A stretch of 6,049 nucleotides of DNA from Flavobacterium sp. Lineage in GTDB: Bacteria > Bacteroidota > Bacteroidia > Flavobacteriales > Flavobacteriaceae. The position numbers were made by a program, and so were the translations under genes. Position 1 is the first letter of the stretch; every line of letters starts with the position of its first letter. The DNA is taken from the NCBI GenBank assembly GCA_003449615.1, contig DMHA01000022.1:1-6049 (forward strand). Direction: 5' to 3'. The notes under the pieces were generated by a model. The model was not told the origin of the DNA. It saw nothing but the letters and a program-made list of their open reading frames with translations, and made no database searches. This document shows positions 1 to 4,600 of this stretch, one piece after another.

Positions 1-422
1 CCATAAATATCCGAATCCAAAACGCCCACAGAAAAACCCATTTTAGCGAGCGAAACAGCCAAATTTGCAGTCACGGTAGATTTTCCTACCCCTCCTTTTC
101 CAGAAGCAACGGCAATTATATTTTTGATTCCGGGGATGGATTTTCCTTTAATTTGATTAGGGTTTTGTGCTGGTGTTTCGACCTTGATATTTACTTTAAC
201 CACAGCCTCGGGTGAAAATTTTTCGTGAATTAATTTTCTAATATCATCTTCTGCACGTTTTTTTATGTGCATGGCTGGACTTGCAATTACCAACTCTACC
301 ACTACTTCGTTTCCAAAAGTGAGAACATTTTGAACCGCACCACTTTCGACCATATTTTTTCCTTCGCCGGCTACTGTAATAGTTTCTAAAGCTTTAAGGA
401 TTTCTTTTTTATCTAATTTCAT
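1..422 (-). CDS. mrp: Mrp/ApbC-type Fe-S cluster carrier P-loop ATPase, 5' part only
   Basis: The first 140 codons are present; the rest lies beyond the left edge. Seen: an N-terminal domain of about 85 residues that fits the FeS_assembly_P (DUF59/MIP18) domain, a linker rich in Pro, Asn and Lys (about 83-100), then the start of the nucleotide-binding domain with the deviant Walker [10 protein letters not shown] at residues 108-116 (signature Lys109, phosphate-binding Lys114) and a DSDIYG segment at 136-141, matching the D-x-D-I-Y-G motif of Mrp/NBP35 proteins. Known of the family: these cytosolic homodimers bind a [4Fe-4S] cluster through a C-terminal CxxC and pass it to apo-proteins; that motif is outside the window. 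The ATG at 422-420 begins MKLDKKEIL and is preceded by a purine stretch (GGAAAG) about 12 bases upstream. A promoter fits at 536-506. The DUF59 domain fused to the ATPase is the usual bacterial arrangement. The family call is very secure. Confidence 0.96.
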   Translation of the reverse strand, partial: MKLDKKEILKALETITVAGEGKNMVESGAVQNVLTFGNEVVVELVIASPAMHIKKRAEDDIRKLIHEKFSPEAVVKVNIKVETPAQNPNQIKGKSIPGIKNIIAVASGKGGVGKSTVTANLAVSLAKMGFSVGVLDSDIY

Positions 423-446
423 TTTTTTTTATTTCTTTCCAATTAA

Positions 447-465
447 AATTTTCCGTCGGAAAATT
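447..465. promoter_or_regulatory. 19-bp palindrome in the mrp leader
   Basis: AATTTTCCG (447-455) and CGGAAAATT (457-465) are perfect 9-bp inverted arms around one central base. The site lies between the predicted mrp start point (about 500) and the ATG, ending 24 bases before the start codon. It could be an operator for a dimeric regulator or, in the transcript, a short hairpin with a 3-5 base loop close to the ribosome landing zone. The symmetry is seen directly; any regulatory role is inferred. The G+C core in otherwise AT-rich spacer makes chance somewhat less likely. Confidence 0.4.
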
Positions 466-505
466 ATGTTTATTTATACTAATTTTTTAACAAATTTATA
501 GACTG

Positions 506-536
506 CAAATATAGTGAAGAAGTTAGAAAGTGACAA
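506..536 (-). promoter_or_regulatory. predicted Bacteroidota sigma-A promoter of mrp
   Basis: On the minus strand a TTG (536-534) is followed after 20 bases by TATATTTG (513-506), matching the TTG-N17-23-TAnnTTTG form known for the primary sigma factor of Bacteroidota. Transcription would start near position 500, giving a leader of roughly 78 bases. A second TAnnTTTG match (TAAATTTG, 498-491) lies just downstream but lacks a well-placed TTG. This is inferred from motif match only. Confidence 0.55.
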
Positions 537-598
537 TGATTCAATCTGCCAAATTTTAGTGATTAAAAAATTGTATTCCGATTTATCTTCAAAGCATT

Positions 599-730
599 AA
601 TTGCCTCCAGCTTTAGCTGGAGGAATAAAATTTGTATGGTTTTTTTGGCTTTAGCCAAAACAGGATACTTTTTGGCTAAAGCCAATTTTACATTGATTTT
701 ATATTCCCCCAGCTAAAGCTGGAGGCAATT
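599..730. repeat. REP/BIME-like nested inverted-repeat element
   Basis: The outer arms 599-626 and 703-730 are 28 bp each and complementary except for one base (A621 against C708). Each arm is itself a palindrome built on CCTCCAGCT..AGCTGGAGG, the right copy carrying one substitution. An inner pair of arms lies at 645-660 and 670-685. All four units share the core GCTTTAGC (610-617, 648-655) or its complement GCTAAAGC (675-682, 712-719), arranged symmetrically with spacers of 30 and 29 bases. The element sits between two genes that point away from it, so it cannot be terminating either. This layout resembles bacterial REP/BIME elements, which are mobilised by REP-associated tyrosine transposases (RAYT). 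No transposase gene is in the window, so the class is inferred. Confidence 0.8.
645..685. repeat. inner 16-bp perfect inverted repeat of the REP-like element
   Basis: TTGGCTTTAGCCAAAA (645-660) and TTTTGGCTAAAGCCAA (670-685) are exact reverse complements separated by 9 bases (661-669). Each arm also folds on itself (TTTTGGCT..AGCCAAAA at 643-660; TTGGCT..AGCCAA at 672-685). Two alternative folds are therefore possible: one long stem or two short hairpins, as in paired REP units. Confidence 0.8.
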
Positions 731-840
731 GAAAATTTTCAATATTGCAGAATAACAAAATTAAAATTCAGAAATCACAATAGTTTCTAAATTTTTTATA
801 CTTTGGTTGATTATAAATTTAGGAGCAATTAATTATTGAT

Positions 841-1431
841 ATGGGTTTAAGTTTTCACTACAAAGGCAAGCTACGAGAGCCTCAATCTTTGAAGAAAATG
901 ATTGAGGAAGTGACTGATATTTGCAAAGCAAATAAATGGGAATTTGCAGTTTTTGAGGATACTTTTCCAAACAATACTTTCACTATTGAACCTAATAAAG
1001 ACAAGGTTTATGGCATTTTTTTCAATCCTCCAAAATGCGAAACAGTAGATTTGACTTTCCTCTCCAACGGAAGGTTATGTGCTGCTTATAATCTAGAATT
1101 AAACAAAAACTTAGAGAAATTGGAAGATGATCTCTACCTGTACTATCTTTCTGTGAAAACCCAATATTGCGGTCCGGGAATTCATAAATTGTTGATTCCA
1201 ATATTCGATTATTTGAATAAAAATTACTTTGAAGAATTTGAATTCACAGATGAAGGACAGTATTGGGAAACCCGAGACGAAAAATTACTTGAAGAAATCT
1301 TTGACCGCTATTCAAATTTAATCAATAGTTTTGGCAGCGTTTTGGAACACATTCCAATTATAGAAGGCGAGTCTATTGAAGCCTATATATTGAGAATGGC
1401 TGAAATTGTAAAAAATCAACACCTGAAATAA
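841..1431 (+). CDS. protein of unknown function, 196 residues
   Basis: I recognise no named family. The protein begins MGLSFHYKGKL and is rich in Glu, Asp, Lys and aromatic residues. It has no signal peptide or membrane segment, so it is probably cytosolic. The N-terminal 35 residues look like a short strand followed by a helix (PQSLKKMIEEVTDICKANKW). The middle has strand-like segments (about 56-84) and a Cys-Gly-Pro-Gly-Ile-His segment (110-115). Conspicuous is TDEGQYWETRDEKLL (136-150), followed by helical residues to the end. Four Cys (28, 66, 80, 110) show no metal-site pattern. An AGGAG lies 15 bases before the ATG, rather far; the in-frame codons between are ATT and GAT, and TAG at 820-822 closes the frame, so the ATG at 841 is the only conventional start. 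The gene is alone, with different repeat elements on each side (599-730 and 1445-1671). Codon use looks like that of its neighbours. It is confidently a gene; its function is unknown. Confidence 0.8.
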   Translation: MGLSFHYKGKLREPQSLKKMIEEVTDICKANKWEFAVFEDTFPNNTFTIEPNKDKVYGIFFNPPKCETVDLTFLSNGRLCAAYNLELNKNLEKLEDDLYLYYLSVKTQYCGPGIHKLLIPIFDYLNKNYFEEFEFTDEGQYWETRDEKLLEEIFDRYSNLINSFGSVLEHIPIIEGESIEAYILRMAEIVKNQHLK

Positions 1432-1444
1432 ACATAAACAAAAA

Positions 1445-1671
1445 GGGTCTATCCCGAATTGTGTGGGTTTTGTAACTTTAAAAAAAGTTAGCCACAAATT
1501 ACACAAATTTACACAAATTCGTTTAACTCAATAATTACACGAATTATAATGAAATTAGTGACTCGAACGAAGTGAACTGGCAAAGCAAATTAAATTTCGG
1601 TATAATTTAATTCGTGATAATTTGTGTAATTTGTGGCAAAAAAAAATACCCACACAGTTAAGGGTAGAACC
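1445..1671. repeat. imperfect long inverted repeat, MITE-like, about 227 bp
   Basis: The outer arms 1449-1468 and 1648-1667 match at 16 of 20 positions and share a perfect TGTGTGGGT block, with a weaker extension to 1445 and 1671. The inner arms 1491-1519 and 1609-1637 match at 26 of 29 positions, the first 19 perfectly (GCCACAAATTACACAAATT and its complement). The centre holds a further 9-bp stem, AATTAAATT (1588-1596) with AATTTAATT (1604-1612). The left arm carries an extra A/T-rich hairpin (1473-1490) where the right arm has a run of nine A. It contains no open reading frame of its own. The decayed symmetry suggests a non-autonomous mobile element or a dispersed genomic repeat. I have a general impression that CACAAATTACAC-type repeats recur in Flavobacterium intergenic DNA, but that is memory and not shown here. 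Confidence 0.75.
1473..1490 (+). terminator. possible weak terminator hairpin after the unknown gene
   Basis: TAACTTT (1473-1479) and AAAGTTA (1484-1490) form a 7-bp stem with a four-A loop, 41 bases after the stop codon of the unknown gene. The stem is almost all A-T and no T run follows, so termination by this hairpin alone is doubtful; the larger inverted repeat around it may matter more. The stem is seen; the role is inferred. Confidence 0.25.
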
Positions 1672-1711
1672 AACAAAAATAAAGCACAATAAAATTTTAA
1701 AACACAAACCA

Positions 1712-3565
1712 ATGAAAAATTTCTTATTATTTTCTTTCATTTCCTTGAATTTCGGAACGCTGATGGCTCAAAATTCCAACTATTGGCAGCAAGAAGCCGA
1801 TTACAAAATGGATGTGGTTATGAATGTGAATAATTACCAATACAAAGGCAATCAGCAATTGGTTTACACTAATAATTCTTCGGATACGTTGAGGCGTGTT
1901 TATTATCATTTGTACAACAATGCGTTTCAACCCGGAAGCGAGATGGATGTTCGCCTTCAAAACATTAAAGATCCCGATTCAAGAATGGTCAATAGGATGA
2001 AAGAAAGCCGCATCAAAACCTTGAAACCTGACGAAATTGGTTATTTGAATGTTTACAATTTCAAACAAGATGGTGCCATTGCCAAGGCAAAAACTGTGGG
2101 AACCATTCTCGAAGTGAGTTTGGCAAAACCCATTTTGCCTCATACCAAAACTACATTTACCTTAGATTTTGAGGGTCAAGTTCCAGTGCAAATTCGTCGT
2201 TCTGGCAGAAATAATTCCGAAGGCGTAGCATTGTCAATGGCGCAATGGTATCCAAAAATAGCCGAATTCGATTTTGAAGGTTGGCACGCAAATCCTTATA
2301 TTGCTAGAGAATTTCACGGAGTTTGGGGAAATTTTGATGTAAAAATCACCATCGACAAAGACTATGTTTTGGGCGGTACAGGCTATTTGCAAAACAAAAA
2401 CGAAATTGGTCATGGTTATCAAGATGCAGGAAATAATGTGGTTCAACCAAAGAATGTCAAAACCTTGACTTGGCATTTTTATGCACCAATGGTTCACGAT
2501 TTTGCTTGGGCAGCCGATAAAGATTTCCTTCACGATGTGGTCAAAAGACCAAACAATGTCGATTTGCATTTTCTGTATAAAAACAATCCAAATACTATTG
2601 CAAATTGGAAAGCGATTCAACCCATTTTGGTAAACGTTATGGATTTTTTCAACAAAACCGTTGGCGATTATCCTTACAAACAATATTCATTTATTCAAGG
2701 AGGAGATGGCGGAATGGAATATGCCATGTGCACTTTGATTTTAGGAAACGGAAGGTTTGAAGGTCTTTTGGGTACTGCAACTCATGAGTTGGGTCATTCC
2801 TGGTTTCAACATGTTTTGGCTACAAATGAAAGCAAACACCCTTGGATGGACGAGGGTTTTACCTCTTATATCGAAGATTTAGCAATGAACGAAATCGCCG
2901 AGACCAAAAATGAAAATCCATTTGAATCTGCTTATAAAAACTATTATCAATTAGTAGCATCTGGCAAAGAACAGTCTCAAACCACACATGCCGACCGATA
3001 TGAGGAGAACCGACCTTATTCTATTTCCTCTTACAGCAAAGGCGAAATTTTCTTGGCTCAATTGGAATATGTAATTGGGAAAGATAATGTGGCTAAAACT
3101 TTGAAAAAATATTTTCAGGATTTCAAATTCAAACATCCAACACCCAACGACATCAAGCGAACTGCCGAGCGAGTTTCAGGAGCCAATTTAGACTGGTATT
3201 TAACCGATTGGACACAAACCACAAACAACATCGATTATGGCATAAAATCGATTACAGAGAATGAAAATAAAACCCTAATTACGTTAGAAAGAATTGGTCG
3301 AATGCCAATGCCAATAGACCTTTTAGTAGAATATACCGATGGCACAAAAGAAAGTTTTTATATTCCGTTGCGAATGATGAATTTCGAGAAAGAAAATCCT
3401 AATAAAGCAATAAAAAGAACCGTTCTGAACGATTGGGCTTGGGCGTTTCCAACTTATGAATTAAACATATCCAAACCCAAAACCGATATTAAAAAAATTA
3501 CTATCGACCCAAGTGGTTTGATGGCCGATGTGAAGCAATCTGATAATATTTATGAGATAAAATAA
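1712..3565 (+). CDS. secreted M1 family zinc metallopeptidase (aminopeptidase N-like)
   Basis: The 617-residue product hydrolyses peptide bonds, presumably releasing N-terminal residues, in the periplasm or outside the cell. A signal peptide covers residues 1-19 (MKN, a hydrophobic core, then LMA before Gln20). An N-terminal beta domain (about 30-230) precedes the thermolysin-like domain. There GGMEY (333-337) stands in for the GxMEN substrate-binding motif. HELGH (358-362) supplies zinc ligands His358 and His362 and catalytic Glu359; Glu381 in WMDEGF is the third ligand at the normal 18-residue spacing. Tyr441 in SYSKG is the expected transition-state tyrosine. A short beta domain ends the protein. 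The frame stays open upstream to a TTG at 1622, but that stretch lies in the right arm of the inverted repeat and would bury the signal peptide, so the ATG at 1712 is chosen. No Shine-Dalgarno site is seen, as is usual in Bacteroidota. All catalytic residues are intact. The peptidase class is certain; substrate preference is not visible. Confidence 0.95.
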   Translation: MKNFLLFSFISLNFGTLMAQNSNYWQQEADYKMDVVMNVNNYQYKGNQQLVYTNNSSDTLRRVYYHLYNNAFQPGSEMDVRLQNIKDPDSRMVNRMKESRIKTLKPDEIGYLNVYNFKQDGAIAKAKTVGTILEVSLAKPILPHTKTTFTLDFEGQVPVQIRRSGRNNSEGVALSMAQWYPKIAEFDFEGWHANPYIAREFHGVWGNFDVKITIDKDYVLGGTGYLQNKNEIGHGYQDAGNNVVQPKNVKTLTWHFYAPMVHDFAWAADKDFLHDVVKRPNNVDLHFLYKNNPNTIANWKAIQPILVNVMDFFNKTVGDYPYKQYSFIQGGDGGMEYAMCTLILGNGRFEGLLGTATHELGHSWFQHVLATNESKHPWMDEGFTSYIEDLAMNEIAETKNENPFESAYKNYYQLVASGKEQSQTTHADRYEENRPYSISSYSKGEIFLAQLEYVIGKDNVAKTLKKYFQDFKFKHPTPNDIKRTAERVSGANLDWYLTDWTQTTNNIDYGIKSITENENKTLITLERIGRMPMPIDLLVEYTDGTKESFYIPLRMMNFEKENPNKAIKRTVLNDWAWAFPTYELNISKPKTDIKKITIDPSGLMADVKQSDNIYEIK

Positions 3566-3600
3566 AGAGGTATGGTTCTGATAATATGGTAGCGTTTTTT

Positions 3601-3626
3601 GTCAATTTTGCCAAAGCAGAAATGAC
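3601..3626. terminator. hairpin downstream of the M1 peptidase gene
   Basis: Arms 3601-3611 and 3616-3626 pair at 10 of 11 positions (one G-T wobble, one A-A mismatch) around the loop CAAA, 35 bases after the peptidase stop codon. A T run lies immediately before it (3595-3599) and an A-rich stretch just after. In the leftward direction the T run would follow the hairpin, so it fits better as a terminator for mtgA transcription coming from the right than for the M1 gene. The role is inferred. Confidence 0.35.
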
Positions 3627-3643
3627 ATAAAAATCTCAATATC

Positions 3644-3676
3644 AACTTTGTCAAAGTTTTGAACTTTGTCAAAGTT
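3644..3676. repeat. tandem palindrome between convergent genes, possible two-way terminator
   Basis: AACTTTGTCAAAGTT occurs twice (3644-3658 and 3662-3676), repeating every 18 bases. Each copy is a palindrome with 7-bp arms and one central T. Because each copy is nearly its own complement, the two copies can also pair with each other as a 15-bp stem (14 pairs) around a 3-base loop. The site sits between convergently read genes, whose stop codons are at 3563-3565 and 3733-3731, so a two-way terminator is a reasonable reading. A dispersed repeat unit or protein-binding site are alternatives. Confidence 0.55.
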
Positions 3677-3730
3677 TAACTATATCAATCGATTACTATT
3701 AAATTAACAATACCTAAGGTATAAATTTTT

Positions 3731-4471
3731 CTAATACTCAATCTTGCCAATATACCCCATTATCCTAACAATTCTAGCTTTTCTTTTATTAATATAAGAC
3801 GAAGATCTGGTAGCGGAATATTTCCTGGGATTGGGCAAAATGGCGGCAATTCCGGCGGCTTGCATTTTGGTAAGACTGCTACAATTTTTTCCGTACCAAT
3901 GTTGGGTTGCGGCTTGCGCTCCATAAACACCATTCCCCATTTCGATGCTATTGAGATAGACTTCCATAATGCGTTCTTTGCCCCAAATTAATTCAATTAA
4001 AACCGTGAAATAAGCTTCCAATCCTTTGCGGAGATAACTTCTTCCGTGCCATAGAAAAACATTTTTGGCGGTTTGTTGCGAAATGGTGCTTCCTCCTTTT
4101 ATTCTTCGTCCTCGTTCGTTGTTCTTGTAGGCTTTTTGCATAGCCGTAAAATCGAAACCATTGTGAACAAGAAAAGTCCCGTCTTCACTAGCAATTACTG
4201 CTTTTTGCAAATTGTTTGAAATATTCTCGATGGGCTCCCAGTCGTGTCTAAAATAATTTTCTTTGCCTGCCAATTTGTTTTCTACAGCACGAATAGCCAT
4301 CAACGGAGTGAATGGAACTGGAACAAATTTAAAGAGAACTACAAAAAAAATAGAGAGCCCAAAAAACCAGAGCATTGCCTTAAATAAAAACCGACCCACT
4401 TTGCTCATAAAAGTTCCTGTGTTCTTTTTGGAGGAAGATTTCGGTTTTTTGGATGTTATTCTAGTCGCCAT
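3731..4471 (-). CDS. mtgA: monofunctional biosynthetic peptidoglycan glycosyltransferase
   Basis: The 246-residue product polymerises lipid II into glycan strands on the outer face of the inner membrane (glycosyltransferase family 51). A basic, Ser/Lys-rich cytoplasmic tail (1-25) precedes one membrane anchor (about 29-50). The GT51 domain follows with its motifs in order: the E-D-x-x-F-x-x-H-x-G-F-D motif at 96-107 with catalytic Glu96 and Asp97; K-G-G-S-T-I-S-Q-Q-T-A-K-N at 125-137; K-E-R-I-M-E-V-Y-L-N at 165-174 with the second conserved Glu170; then G-N-G-V-Y-G (179-184) and the A-A-I-L-P-N-P segment (209-215). There is no transpeptidase domain: the protein ends shortly after the GT51 fold, as MtgA proteins do (E. 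coli MtgA is of similar size). The ATG at 4471 begins MATRITSKK and no Shine-Dalgarno site is seen. It reads alone, convergent with the M1 peptidase gene and divergent from the S9 peptidase gene. No clear promoter is found on its strand. Confidence 0.95.
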   Translation of the reverse strand: MATRITSKKPKSSSKKNTGTFMSKVGRFLFKAMLWFFGLSIFFVVLFKFVPVPFTPLMAIRAVENKLAGKENYFRHDWEPIENISNNLQKAVIASEDGTFLVHNGFDFTAMQKAYKNNERGRRIKGGSTISQQTAKNVFLWHGRSYLRKGLEAYFTVLIELIWGKERIMEVYLNSIEMGNGVYGAQAATQHWYGKNCSSLTKMQAAGIAAILPNPRKYSATRSSSYINKRKARIVRIMGYIGKIEY

Positions 4472-4532
4472 TATAGTATTTCTGAAATTTTTATAAAAGT
4501 AAAAAAAAATGTTGCTGTTTGATAAAATTTGA

Positions 4533-4567
4533 TTGAAATATCATCTAACTATTCTGAATAGAATTTG
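4533..4567 (+). promoter_or_regulatory. candidate promoter of the S9 peptidase gene
   Basis: TTG (4533-4535), 23 bases, then TAGAATTTG (4559-4567). The downstream box resembles the Bacteroidota TAnnTTTG element but has three bases instead of two between TA and TTTG, so the match is imperfect. It would place the transcript start about 28 bases before the ATG, in the 129-base gap shared with mtgA. Weak, motif-based inference. Confidence 0.3.
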
Positions 4568-4600
4568 TATTTTTAGAACCGATTTTAAACAAAATTTACA

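Larger units (their letters stand above)
423..840. other. divergent intergenic region, 418 bases, no gene
   Basis: No credible coding region is seen on either strand. It holds the mrp leader palindrome and promoter (447-536), a featureless AT-rich stretch (about 537-598), the nested inverted-repeat element (599-730), and the AT-rich upstream region of the unknown gene (731-840). For that gene no good TAnnTTTG match is found; the nearest is TATACTTTG (797-805), with one base too many and no TTG at the right distance. An AGGAG lies at 821-825. Confidence 0.6.

Noticed and set aside
599..730. CRISPR array
   Set aside because: The repeated units are palindromes in mirrored orientation with unequal sequence types; there are no regularly spaced direct repeats and no cas genes.
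599..730. Rho-independent terminator
   Set aside because: Both flanking genes are transcribed away from it, so no transcript from them would reach it.
1318..1506. Minus-strand open frame of 62 codons overlapping the unknown gene and the inverted repeat
   Set aside because: It begins inside the repeat arm and runs antisense through the 3' end of a better-supported gene; composition is low complexity.
1555..1960. Two short minus-strand open frames over the repeat and the start of the M1 peptidase gene
   Set aside because: They are antisense to the signal peptide region and repeat, with no start context or family resemblance.
2234..2683. 149-codon open frame on the minus strand inside the M1 peptidase gene
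   Set aside because: It lies fully antisense to a gene with intact catalytic motifs and its translation has no recognisable domain; it is a shadow of the coding strand.
4263..4496. 77-codon plus-strand open frame over the 5' end of mtgA
   Set aside because: It is antisense to the membrane anchor and tail of a clear GT51 protein.
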